A DNA stretch of 38,748 nucleotides. It comes from Planctomycetota bacterium (lineage in GTDB: Bacteria > Planctomycetota > PUPC01 > DSUN01). The translations under genes were made by a program, and so were the position numbers. Below the pieces are notes generated by a model. It did not search any database and was not told the origin of the DNA. It worked only from the letters and a program-made list of their open reading frames with translations. The DNA is taken from NCBI GenBank assembly GCA_016872875.1, contig VGYW01000015.1, positions 1 through 38,748 on the forward strand. Reading direction: 5' to 3'. Below, in pieces: positions 18,610 to 27,400 of the stretch (the stretch's first letter is position 1; each line of letters opens with the position of its first letter).

Positions 18610-20169
18610 GTGCCCGAGGAACGACCTAGCATCGTGCTGTTCATGGCCGACCAGCTCTCGGCCAAGTGGCTTGAGGGGGAGAGCAAGAAGTGCTGCCCCA
18701 CCCCCAACATTGACAAGCTCCGCGCGCGGGGCGTGAGCTTCAGCCAGTGCATCGTGAGCAACCCCATCTGCATGGCCTCAAGGGCCACCATCGCCACGGG
18801 GCTCTCAAGCCACGGCCACGGGGTGCTCCAGAACGGCTACGAGCTGGACCCCGCCGTGCCGACGTTCATGCAACTGCTCCGCCAGCGACGCTGGCGCACC
18901 GGCGCCTTCGGCAAGCTCCACCTCATCTCGCACTTCCACACACTCTACCCCGATTACCGGCCCTACGGCTTCGACTTCGTCTCCTGCACCGAGGACCCCA
19001 GGGCGGGGGAGTGGCTGGACTGGCTTGAGGAAGAGTACCCGATGGTCTACGACGCCGCGCTGGTGACGGTGTGGGCCACGGGCATCCCCGAGATGAAGAG
19101 CTACGGCAAGCGGCGGGTGGACCTCGCGGCGCGCGTGGAGGCTCTCCGCGCCCGCTACCAGTGGGCGACCGACCGCTTCCCGCAGAACTCCGCCGACCGC
19201 TACACCCTGCCCATCCCGGAAAACGTCTCGCAGACCGCCTGGATCACCCAGCGCGGGATCGAGTTCCTCGACAAGTTCGCCCCCCACATGCCCATCTTCG
19301 CGCAGATAAGCTACGTGCAGCCCCACAGCCCCTCCTGCCCCCCCGAGGGGCACATGGACCGCATAGACCCGCGCTACATCCCGGTGCCCGTTGCGCCCGA
19401 GTGGGTCGCCGAGGCCCACCCGCCCGATTGCCTCGCCACCAGCGAGGGCGCGGCCCGCAAGACCCCCGACGACTGGCGCACCCGCCGCCACTACTACTTC
19501 GCCGACATCACCCACCTCGACGACCAGCTCGGCAAGGCCATGGCCGCTCTCGAACAGATGCGCCGCACCGAGAACACCTACGTCATCCTCACGGCCGACC
19601 ACGGCGAGCTGCTCATGGACCACGGCTTCACGGGCAAGGGCGAGCGCCACTACGACGCCTGCATCCGCGTGCCGCTCATCATCGCCGGCCCGGGCCTCAA
19701 GGCCGGCTCCACCGTGGACGCCATAGTTCAGCTCGAGGACCTCTGCCCCACGGTGCTCGACATGGCGGCGGTGCCCTACCCCGAGCCGCAGGTGCTCGGG
19801 CCGTACCACAAAGGGCGGCCCAGGGCGCTCCCCGGCCGCTCCCTCCTCGGCCTCTGCCGCGGCCAGGCCGCCCCGCGGGACTGGCGCGACGCCGCCTACG
19901 TGGAGAGCTACAACAACATCTACGGCAGCGAGCCCACCAGTTGGGCTCGCACCATCCGCACCGCCGAATGGCGCTACACCATGTACCCCGCGGGCACCGG
20001 CGAGCAGCTCTTCCGCCTGCGCGAGGACCCCAACGAGACGAAGAACCTTGCCTTCGACCCCCGCTTCGCCAACGCCCGCACCCGCATGCGCGACCGCCTT
20101 CTCGAACTGATGATCCTCCAGGACTACCCCCACCCGCCCCGCAGCCGATTTGCGTTGGGGGTACATTGA
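18610..20169 (+). CDS. Sulfatase family hydrolase
   Basis: The product is 519 aa. It opens with the metal-site strand SIVLFMADQLSAKW. The residue that is post-translationally oxidised to formylglycine is C54 in PICMASRAT, so the motif is C-x-A-x-R rather than the usual C-x-P-x-R. YVILTADHGELLMDHG (residue ~320) supplies further Ca ligands, and a C-terminal domain follows. No signal peptide is visible from the GTG at 18610 (GAGGGA about 8 nt upstream), so this may act in the cytoplasm on imported sulfated oligosaccharides, or may be a related phosphohydrolase. Maturation would need an anaerobic or FGE-type activating enzyme that is not in this window. Confidence 0.85.
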   Translation: MPEERPSIVLFMADQLSAKWLEGESKKCCPTPNIDKLRARGVSFSQCIVSNPICMASRATIATGLSSHGHGVLQNGYELDPAVPTFMQLLRQRRWRTGAFGKLHLISHFHTLYPDYRPYGFDFVSCTEDPRAGEWLDWLEEEYPMVYDAALVTVWATGIPEMKSYGKRRVDLAARVEALRARYQWATDRFPQNSADRYTLPIPENVSQTAWITQRGIEFLDKFAPHMPIFAQISYVQPHSPSCPPEGHMDRIDPRYIPVPVAPEWVAEAHPPDCLATSEGAARKTPDDWRTRRHYYFADITHLDDQLGKAMAALEQMRRTENTYVILTADHGELLMDHGFTGKGERHYDACIRVPLIIAGPGLKAGSTVDAIVQLEDLCPTVLDMAAVPYPEPQVLGPYHKGRPRALPGRSLLGLCRGQAAPRDWRDAAYVESYNNIYGSEPTSWARTIRTAEWRYTMYPAGTGEQLFRLREDPNETKNLAFDPRFANARTRMRDRLLELMILQDYPHPPRSRFALGVH

Positions 20170-20198
20170 GGAGGCGGTCGGCCCGGTCCCGCATGGGA

Positions 20199-20232
20199 GG
20201 GGATGAATGGATGGGTGGATGAATGGATGATT
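20199..20232. repeat. Family C GGAT-rich repeat, partial copy 2
   Basis: GGGGATGAATGGATGGGTGG continues to GGATGAATGGATGATTG, matching one strand of the hairpins at 18503 and 22094. Confidence 0.55.
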
Positions 20233-20239
20233 GCCCGAC

Positions 20240-20329
20240 GGGTGGCACCCTCAAGCGTCTTCGCTTGAGGGTGTCTTCGGCGGCCCTCCCCCTCCGCACC
20301 CTCAACGGAAGCCGTTGAGGGTGCCACCC
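20240..20329. repeat. Family E large inverted repeat
   Basis: Perfect 15-bp outer arms GGGTGGCACCCTCAA (20240-20254) and TTGAGGGTGCCACCC (20315-20329) enclose two further CACCCTCAA/TTGAGGGTG hairpins. The GTGCCAC core recurs at 902-945. It could terminate or insulate between the convergent sulfatase and glycosyltransferase genes. Confidence 0.7.
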
Positions 20330-20345
20330 ATACCTCGCGCGCCCT

Positions 20346-20412
20346 TGTGGCGGCAAGCACGCCGCTCGTCGAGGGGGCTTGGGAGAGCGCAAGCGGGACG
20401 TTCGCGGCTACA
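20346..20412. repeat. Family A palindromic core, copy 3
   Basis: The 67-bp core is bounded by TGTGGC and GCTACA. Its right boundary overlaps the glycosyltransferase stop codon: the TAG at 20410-20408 on the minus strand lies inside TGTAGC. Confidence 0.7.
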
Positions 20413-21127
20413 GCCTGCCGGTGAGCTTGCGCCAGCGGAGGCGGAGCACGGTGGTGAAGAGGCCGGCGATCTCGCGCCAGGACATCTTGGTGCGGCCGAG
20501 GCGGCGGTCCTCGAAGATGATGGGCACCTCGGCGATGCGCGCGCCGAGGAGCTGGACCCGCCAGGTGATCTCCTCCTGGAACGCATAGCCCTTGGCGACG
20601 ATGCGGTCGAGGTCCACCTGCCGCAGCGTGGCCACGCGGTAGCACTTGTAGGCGCCGCTACAGTCGCGCGGCTTGAGGCGGAGGATGAGGCGGACGTAGG
20701 CGTTTGCGCCCCAGCTCATGAGGCGGCGCAGGCGCCCCCAGTTGGCCGTGCCGCCGCCGGGGACGTAGCGCGAGCCGATGACCAGGTCGCAATCCTCACG
20801 CCGGGCCAGGATGTCGGGCAGGTGGCGCGGGTGGTGGGAGAAGTCGGCGTCCATCGTCACCAGGAAGTCGTAGCCTTGCTCGATGGCGAGTCGCATGGCG
20901 GCCACGTGAGCCGTGCCGAGTCCGAGCTTGCCGGGGCGGTGGAGGACGCGGAGGTTGGCGTGGGCGGCGGCGAGCTCGTCGGCGAGAGCGCCCGTGCCGT
21001 CGGGAGAGTTGTCGTCCACCACAAGGATGTCGAGACCGGGGATGCCGAGGGCGAGGATGGCCTCGATGAGGGGGCGCAGGTTCTCACACTCGTTGTAGGT
21101 GGCGAGGGTGAGGAGGGTGCGGGGCAT
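20408..21127 (-). CDS. DPM1-type family 2 glycosyltransferase
   Basis: The product is 239 aa. It matches polyprenol-phosphate mannose/glucose synthases, which move a hexose from a nucleotide sugar to a lipid phosphate at the cytoplasmic membrane face. Visible are LATYNECENL, VVDDNSPDGTG, the metal-binding TMDADFSHHP (residue ~95), VIGSRYVPGGG and DCSGAYKCYR. There are no C-terminal membrane helices, so this is the short, soluble form. It is the last gene of a minus-strand unit. Its stop codon is supplied by the end of a family A repeat. A 104-bp gap holding a 9-bp tandem repeat separates it from the preceding isomerase gene. Confidence 0.85.
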   Translation of the reverse strand: MPRTLLTLATYNECENLRPLIEAILALGIPGLDILVVDDNSPDGTGALADELAAAHANLRVLHRPGKLGLGTAHVAAMRLAIEQGYDFLVTMDADFSHHPRHLPDILARREDCDLVIGSRYVPGGGTANWGRLRRLMSWGANAYVRLILRLKPRDCSGAYKCYRVATLRQVDLDRIVAKGYAFQEEITWRVQLLGARIAEVPIIFEDRRLGRTKMSWREIAGLFTTVLRLRWRKLTGRL

Positions 21128-21149
21128 GGGCGGCGCCTTGGATCAGGAT

Positions 21150-21203
21150 GATTCGATCGATTCGATCGATTGAATCGATTCGGTCGATTCGACCGATTCG
21201 ACG
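21150..21203. repeat. 9-bp tandem repeat, six copies
   Basis: Six consecutive units of the form GATTCGATC differ by one or two bases from each other. It lies in the gap between two minus-strand genes, so it would be in the transcript. Confidence 0.75.
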
Positions 21204-21231
21204 GATCGGCCCCATCAAGCCAGGCCGGCCC

Positions 21232-22047
21232 TCACAAGCTCGCGGCAAACGCCTGACAGGCCTGGAAGCAGCGTGCCGCGGCCTCGAAGGGCTCGGCGGC
21301 CCAGAGCCCGGGGTTGAAGAGCTCGAGCGACCAATAGCCGTCGTAGCCCGTTGCGCGGATGCGTCGGGCGATCTCGCGGAGCGGGAAGCAGCCCTGGCCG
21401 GGCAGCACGCGGTCGGCGTCGCGGAGGATTTCCCTCGGCAGCGGGGCAGCGTCGTTGAGGTGGACGAAGCTGATGGGCGCGCCGCGGAGCGCGTCGAAGT
21501 CCTCCATCTTGCTGCGGCCGGCCCAGAAGTGGAAGCAGTCGAAGAGTATGCCCAGGTGGGTGTGGTCGGCGCTGCTGACGACGCGAGCGGCGGTGGCGAG
21601 GGTGCCGATGAAGGGGAAGCCTGCGACGAACTCGAGTGCGACGTTGAGGCCGAAGCTGGTCGCCAGGTCGCACACCTCGCGGGTCTGCTCGGCGGCGGAG
21701 TGGTAGTCGTCGAGGGTGGGGGCGGGCGGCCCGTCGCCCACGCAGACGATGGTCCTGGCGCCGAGCTCCTGGCAGAGCGCGAAGCGGGCCTTGGCGGCGT
21801 CGAACGCCTTGCGCTTGGCCTCCCCCGTGGAGGCGATGAGGCCGGCGACGTAGCAGGCGCCGGCCGCATCGAGCGCGCTGTCCCTCAGCACGGTGCGGGC
21901 CTCCGCCGGCGAGTGGCCGCCGGCGATGAAGCGCTCGACGTGTGGGAGCCAGAGCTCGACGGCGTGGAAGCCGGCCCTCGCCGCCGCCTCGATGCCCACA
22001 GGGTAGTCGCGTTCCCCGAGCGTGATCGGGTTCAGACAGAATCGCAC
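21232..22047 (-). CDS. Sugar phosphate isomerase/epimerase-like TIM barrel
   Basis: The product is 271 aa, AP-endonuclease-2/xylose isomerase-like fold. Metal-ligand positions are readable in order: Glu in LNVALEFVAG, Asp/His in GILFDCFHFW, His in SFVHLND and Glu in GYWSLELFNP. Members isomerise or epimerise free or phosphorylated sugars and inositols. The start is GTG at 22047, preceded by AGGAG; the open frame extends into the family C repeat but has no ribosome site there. It lies between the AIR synthase-like and glycosyltransferase genes in one orientation. The substrate cannot be told. Confidence 0.8.
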   Translation of the reverse strand: MRFCLNPITLGERDYPVGIEAAARAGFHAVELWLPHVERFIAGGHSPAEARTVLRDSALDAAGACYVAGLIASTGEAKRKAFDAAKARFALCQELGARTIVCVGDGPPAPTLDDYHSAAEQTREVCDLATSFGLNVALEFVAGFPFIGTLATAARVVSSADHTHLGILFDCFHFWAGRSKMEDFDALRGAPISFVHLNDAAPLPREILRDADRVLPGQGCFPLREIARRIRATGYDGYWSLELFNPGLWAAEPFEAAARCFQACQAFAASL

Positions 22048-22093
22048 AGAGGCATCTCCTCTTCCTCGGTCGTCACTTGTGCGCGCGTTGCCG

Positions 22094-22160
22094 AGGATGA
22101 ACGGATGAATGGATGGGTGGATGGGTGTCAGACAATCATCCATTCATCCAATCATCCCCT
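22094..22160. repeat. Family C GGAT-rich hairpin, copy 3
   Basis: GGATGAACGGATGAATGGAT and later GGATGGGTG face CATCCATTCATCCAATCATC across GTCAGACAAT. The stop codon and final residues (GMIG) of the AIR synthase-like gene lie inside the right arm. Confidence 0.65.
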
Positions 22161-23181
22161 GTTGTTGCGGCCGAGGGCCGTCTTCACAGAAGAGCCGCGC
22201 CACCTCGTCGGAGTCGAAGCGCGGGAGTGGCTTGGTGCGCCCCTCGCGGCGAATGGCCACGCCGCGCTCGCGGGGGACCATGCGGCCAATCGTGCGCGCG
22301 GGAATGCCGCTTGCGGCGAGCGCGGCGAGGGCCTTCGACGTGTGGCCGGGCGCCGTGACCGCCAGGAGCGCGCCCGATGCGATGAGGCCCAGGGCGTCAA
22401 GCCCATAGTGGCGGCAGAGCGCCTGGGTCTCGGGAAAAACCGTGATGGCATCGAAGTCCACCTCGATGCCGAGTCCGGCGGCCTCGGCGAGCTCGTGGAG
22501 GCCGGTGGCGAGGCCGCCCTCGGTCGGGTCGTGGAGGGCGTGGGGCAGAAGCGCGCCGCAGATGGCCTGGGCGTCGCGCACGACGCTGATACCCGGAGCG
22601 TTGAGATAGCCCTGCGCGCGGTCCAGCAGGGCGGGGTCGGCGCGGAGTTCGTCGGCCTTCTCGCGGGCGATGAGAGCCGTGCCCTCGATGGCGATGCCTT
22701 TGGTCAGGAGCACGTCGTCGCCCGCGCGGCAGCGGTCGTTGCGGACGAGGCGGTCGGGAGGCACCTCGCCGAGCATGTGGCCGACGACGATTGGGCGCCC
22801 CAGGCCGTAAGTGACCTCCGTGTGGCCGCCGCAGAGGGTGACGTCGAGTGCCTCGCAGGAGGCCGCGACGTCGCGGAAGATGCCCTCCGCCAGTTCGTCC
22901 GTGGCCGCACCCTCCGGCAGGAGCAGCGTGGCCAGGAAGAAGCGCGGCGTCGCGCCCAGGCACGCCACGTCGTTCGCGTTCACGTTCACCGCGTACCACC
23001 CGATGCGGTCTGTGGCGAACGTGATCGGGTCGCTCTTCGCAATCACCACCTGGCCGCCGAAGGCCACGGCCGCAGCGTCGCGCCCGACGCCGGGGCGCAC
23101 CAGCACGCGCGGGTCCTCGCGGCAGAGGGCCAGCAGGCGGGCGAGCGTCGCGGCGGGCAGCTTGCCCACGGGAAGCGGCAT
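22144..23181 (-). CDS. AIR synthase/HypE-like ATP-binding protein
   Basis: The product is 345 aa, PurM/HypE/SelD/ThiL superfamily. GVGRDAAAV (residue ~32), SDPITFATDRIGWYAVNVNANDVACLGATP and CGGHTEVT are the ATP/Mg sites, and DPTEGGLATGLHELA marks the C-terminal domain. Genuine HypE ends in a Cys that carries the carbamoyl/cyano group; this protein has no such Cys, and its last four residues come from a repeat, so a hydrogenase role is unlikely. ThiL-like kinase or amidine synthase chemistry is possible. The start at 23181 follows GAGG, with a promoter at 23208. It is the first gene of the three-gene unit. Confidence 0.75.
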   Translation of the reverse strand: MPLPVGKLPAATLARLLALCREDPRVLVRPGVGRDAAAVAFGGQVVIAKSDPITFATDRIGWYAVNVNANDVACLGATPRFFLATLLLPEGAATDELAEGIFRDVAASCEALDVTLCGGHTEVTYGLGRPIVVGHMLGEVPPDRLVRNDRCRAGDDVLLTKGIAIEGTALIAREKADELRADPALLDRAQGYLNAPGISVVRDAQAICGALLPHALHDPTEGGLATGLHELAEAAGLGIEVDFDAITVFPETQALCRHYGLDALGLIASGALLAVTAPGHTSKALAALAASGIPARTIGRMVPRERGVAIRREGRTKPLPRFDSDEVARLFCEDGPRPQQQGMIG

Positions 23182-23207
23182 CGGGCGTCCTCAAGACGGT
23201 CTTGGGA

Positions 23208-23235
23208 ATTATAGGGCAATTCCCGGAGTTTGCAA
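23208..23235 (-). promoter_or_regulatory. sigma70-like promoter for three-gene unit
   Basis: On the minus strand, TTGCAA (23235-23230) and a perfect TATAAT (23213-23208) are separated by 16 bp. Confidence 0.65.
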
Positions 23236-23307
23236 CCACGGGTTGCAGCAAGGGTGGAATGGCCGCTTTGCTCAGGCGCTCCGGGCGCGATGCCGCTGGA
23301 GGCTAGC

Positions 23308-24220
23308 TCTCGTTCTCACATTCTCAAGAATGTGAGAATGACGCTCGGCCTCGGCCGGCGGCCCTCGCGGAGCACGCGCCTCGCAGGCGACGTGGCCGTA
23401 ACCGCCCAGGTCGCGCTTGTCCTCATGGGTGCCGGGTGCTGGTCGTCATTCTCACATTCTCAAGAATGTGAGAATGACGCTCGGCCTCGGCCGGCGGCCT
23501 GCGTGGACACGCGGCTCGCAGGCGGCGTGGCCGCAACCGCCCAGGTCGCGCTTCTGCTCATGGGTGCCGGGTGCTGGTCGTCATTCTCGCATTCTCAAGA
23601 ATGTGAGAATGACGCTCGGCCTCGGCCGGCGGCCCTCGCGGAGCACGCGCCTCGCAGGCGACGTGGCCGTAACCGCCCAGGTCGCGCTTGTCCTCATGGG
23701 TGCCGGGTGCTGGTCGTCATTCTCACATTCTCAAGAATGTGAGAATGACGCTCGGCCTCGGCCGGCGGCCCTCGCGGAGCACGCGGCTCGCACGCGACGT
23801 GGCCGCAACCGCCCAGGTCGCGCTTCTGCTCATGGGTGCCGGGTGCTGGTCGTCATTCTCACATTCTCAAGAATGTGAGAATGACGCTCGGCCTCGGCCG
23901 GCGGCCCTCGCGGAGCACGCGGCTCGCACGCGACGTGGCCGCAACCGGCCAGGTCGCGCTTCTCCTCATGGGTGCCGGGTGCTGGTCGTCATTCTCACAT
24001 TCTCAAGAATGTGAGAATGACGCTCGGCCTCGGCCGGCGGCCTGCGTGGACACGCGGCTCGCAGGCGGCGTGGCCGTAACCGCCCAGGTCGCGCTTGTCC
24101 TCATGGGTGCCGGGTGCAGGTCGTCATTCTCACATTCTCAAGAATGTGAGAATGACGCTCGGCCTCGGCCGGCGGCCTGCGTGGAGCACGCGGCTCGCAG
24201 GCGACGTGGCCGTAACCGCC
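23308..24220. repeat. Tandem array, seven long palindromes, 135-136 bp period
   Basis: Each unit has a palindrome with 17-bp arms, CGTCATTCTCACATTCT and AGAATGTGAGAATGACG, around a CA centre. Copies lie at 23308-23343 (left arm degenerate), 23444-23479, 23579-23614 (one change), 23715-23750, 23851-23886, 23987-24022 and 24122-24157. Spacing of centres is 136, 135, 136, 136, 136, 135. The ~100-bp spacers are GC-rich and nearly identical, with two variants: CCCTCGCGGAGCACGCG and CCTGCGTGGACACGCG. Spacers 1 and 3 appear identical. The last unit breaks off near 24220. The AT-rich palindromes stand out in GC-rich DNA. Open frames through the array shift with the 135/136 period and are not taken as genes. 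Confidence 0.9.
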
Positions 24221-24231
24221 GCGGTTGCGGT

Positions 24232-24257
24232 CGGCAAGCGGGATGCTTGCCGTTACA
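24232..24257. repeat. Half copy of family A element
   Basis: CGGCAAGC and GCTTGCCG form a hairpin followed by TTACA, like the right half of the family A core. It abuts the end of the palindrome array. Confidence 0.5.
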
Positions 24258-24384
24258 CCTGCCTTCGTGTGGTAGCCCACCCCGAGTGACTGGCGACGAT
24301 CCGACGCTCAGATCCGCTATTGCACCCCTGTGGCAATCAGCGACACAAGATTACAAGTTTTCACACATCCCGCGGCCCAAATGG

Positions 24385-24413
24385 TTGAACCGGGCACTTC
24401 CTCATGTTAGATT
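24385..24413 (+). promoter_or_regulatory. sigma70-like promoter for TPR gene
   Basis: TTGAAC (24385-24390) and TAGATT (24408-24413) are separated by 17 bp, about 40 nt before the ATG at 24460. The array lies about 165 bp further upstream. Confidence 0.5.
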
Positions 24414-24459
24414 GGGGGGAGCGAGGTTCTGTAAGCGCCTTGTGCGAAAGGGAAGGACC

Positions 24460-27400
24460 ATGACTTCCGTGGTTCGGACAGGGAGTTGGTTCGTGTTGCT
24501 CGCGCTGGCGGCGGGCGCGGCGGAGGAGCCGAAGGCCGCGCCGCTTGCGGGCGATGCAGGCGAGGCGTTCAACCTCGCCAACGGCTACATGGCGAATAAG
24601 GAGTACGACCTTGCGATTGATGCCTACGGCCGCCTGCTGAAGGCCCACCCGGACTTCAAGCAGGCGGCCCTGGCGCTCTACCGCCAGGCCTGGTGCCTCC
24701 ACGCCCTCAAGCGCTATCCCGCCGCCACCGCCGCCTTCAACCGCTTGCTCAAGGACTACCCCGAGACCGAGGACCTGCCGAAGGCGCTCTACCTGCTGGG
24801 CGACTGCTATCTGAACCAGGACAAGCCCGCTGAGGGCGCGAAGGCGTTCCTCGACCTCGCGGCGAAGGCACCCAAGTACGCCCTCGCGCCCAACGGCCTC
24901 CACCGCGCCGGCGACGCTCTCTACAACAGGCTGAAGGAGTACGACAAGGCGGCCAAAGCCTACGCCCAGCTCATCAGCGACTACCCTGAATACCAGCACA
25001 TCGCCTACGCCCACTACTCGCTCGGCTACTGCCGGCTCCAGCTCAAGGACCCCAAGGGCGCCGCCGAGGCATTTCAGACCGTGGTTGCCAAGTTCCCAAA
25101 GTCGCCCGTCGCCGCCGAGTCGCAGTTCAAGCTCGGCGAGGCGCTCCTCGACCAAAAGGCCTACGCCGAGGCCGTCGCCGCGTTCAACAAGGTGCTCGAC
25201 GACTTCCCCGGCGACTTCAGCGACGACGCGCTCCAGGGCATCGGCCGCGCGTATTTCGACCAGGAGAAGTTCGCCGACGCAGCCAAGGCATTCCTCCAGG
25301 CCGTCGCCCGTTTCCCCGAAAGCCCCGAGAAGCCCCAGGCGCTCCACGACGCGGGCAACAGCCTGCTCCACGCGGGCGACGCGGCCGGCGCGCTCAAGGC
25401 GTTCGACGGCCTACTCGCTGCCAAGCCAACCGCCGCCTTCGCCGAGCGGGCCAGGTACGCCCGCGGCCACGCCCTCCTCAAGCTCAAGCGGCACGACGAG
25501 GCCATCGAGGCATTCGAGCAGTCGCTCAAAGCGCCCAGCCTCGCCGACATCCAGGCCCGCGTGGCGTTCAACCTCGGCGAGGCGTATCTCGCCGCCAAGC
25601 GCCACGACGACGCCGCGAAGGCCTACGCCGTGGTCGTCGAGAAGCACCCCGAGGCCGCCGTGGCGGCCGACGCCCTGAGCGCCCTGGCCTTCTGCCGCCG
25701 AGAGCAGGGCAAGCTCGCGGAGGCCATCGAGGCCGCCCAGAGGTTCGTGAAGGCCCAGAAGCCCGACCACCCGCTGTTCAAGCCCACCCTCTTCCTCCTC
25801 GGCGACGCCCAGTTCGCCAACAAAGCCTATGCCGACGCCAAGGCGGCGTTCATCCGCCTGGCGGAGGTCGGCCCGCCCGCGGGCAAGGCCGACTGGGCGC
25901 TCTACCGCCTCGCCTGGTGCCACCGCAACCTCGGCGAGCTCGACGACGCGGCGAAGGCATTCGCAAGACTCGCCGCCGACCACCCCAGGAGCGACCTCGC
26001 GCCCGAGGCACTCGGCCTCCTCGCCCGCATCGCCGACGAGCAGAAGAAGCCCGACGAGGCCGCCGCACTCTACGCCCGCTGCCTCAAGGAATACCCCAAC
26101 ACCCCCTACACCGCGAACGCGCTCCTCGACCTCGGCCTCCTGGAGTTCGACCGCAAGCGGCACGCCGAGGCCGCGAAGCACCTGGCGCTCTTCCTCGAAA
26201 AACACCCCACCCACGCGAGCCTCCCAGAGGCGCGCCTCCACCTCGGCGAGGCCCTCTACGAAACCAACGCCCACGAGGCGGCGGCCAACCACTTCGCCGC
26301 CTTCCTCGAAAAGTCGCCCGGCCACAAGCTCGCCGTCCGCGCGCGCGACGGCCTCGCCTGGTGCTACCGCAAGCTCGGGCAGCTCGACAAGGCCCTGGAC
26401 GCCTTCGCCGCCGTGGCCTCCGAGCACCCGAAGACCGACCTCGCGCCCCAGGCGCTCTTCGCCGCAGGCGTCGTCCGCATCGAGCAGAAGCAGCCCGCCG
26501 AGGCCACAAAGCTCTTCGCAAGAGTCGCCACGGACTACCCGAACCACAAGCTCGCGGCGGAGGCCGCCTACCGCGCCGCCTCCGCCCTCTACGCCGCCGA
26601 TCAGCACGACGACGCGGCCAAGGCACTCCAGGCCTTCCTCGACAAGCACCCCAAGAGCGACTTCGCCGACGACGCCCTCTACGACCTCGCCTGGGCACAC
26701 CTCAAGCTCAACAAGCCCGAGGACAAGCTCGCCGCCCTCAACCGCCTCATCAAGGAGTTCCCCGAAAGCGCATTCGCACCCAGCACCCACTTCCTCCTCG
26801 GCGAGCACGCCTTCGAGGCCAAGCGCTACGCCGACGCCGCCACCCACTACGCCGCCTGCGCCAAGGCCGCCAAGGGCGACGAGCTGGCCAAAGCCCTCTA
26901 CAAGCTCGCCTGGAGCCTTCACCACCAGGAGAAGGCAGACGACGCGGCAGCCGCCTTCGCCGACCTCATCGCAAAGGCCCCCGAAAGCCCCTTCGTCGCC
27001 GAGGCCCACTACCTCATCGGCACCATCCTCCAGAAGCAGGCCAAACACGAGGAGGCCCTCGCCGCCTTCCGCAAGGCCCTCGACGCTGTAGGGGCGGGTC
27101 CCCGTGCCCGCCCCGACAAGTACGAGGAGCGCGCCCTCTTCCAGACCGCCCAGTGCCACCAGGCCCTCGGGCACTGGGCCGACGCACTCAAGGGCTTCAA
27201 GGCCACGCTCGAGAAGTTCCCCGACGGCGAGACGAAGCTCGACGCGGCCTACGGCATCGGCCTGGCCAGCCAGCACCTGGGCGCCTACGCCGACGCCGAG
27301 GACGCATTCAAGAGGGTCATCGCCGCCACCAAGACCGACCTCGCCGCCCGCGCCCAGTTCGGCCTCGGAGAGTGCGACCTCCTGCGCGGCAACCCAAAGG

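Noticed and set aside
18805..20166. 453-codon minus-strand frame
   Set aside because: It is antisense to the sulfatase motifs and low in complexity.
21084..21869. Minus-strand frame ending in Arg-Ile-Asp repeats
   Set aside because: It is out of frame with the isomerase gene, and the repeats are the translated 9-bp microsatellite.
22144..23181. True HypE hydrogenase maturation factor
   Set aside because: There is no C-terminal Cys and no other hyp or hydrogenase gene nearby, so only the superfamily is claimed.
23308..24220. CRISPR array
   Set aside because: Spacers are nearly identical to each other and ~100 bp long, the repeat is a perfect palindrome, and no cas genes are present.
23230..24289. 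Short repetitive proteins encoded by the palindrome array
   Set aside because: Frames change between units, no ribosome sites are seen, and the DNA symmetry rather than the protein is conserved.
23836..24459. N-terminal extension of the TPR protein through the repeat array
   Set aside because: The array frame shifts with the 135/136 period and a signal peptide with a ribosome site begins at 24460.
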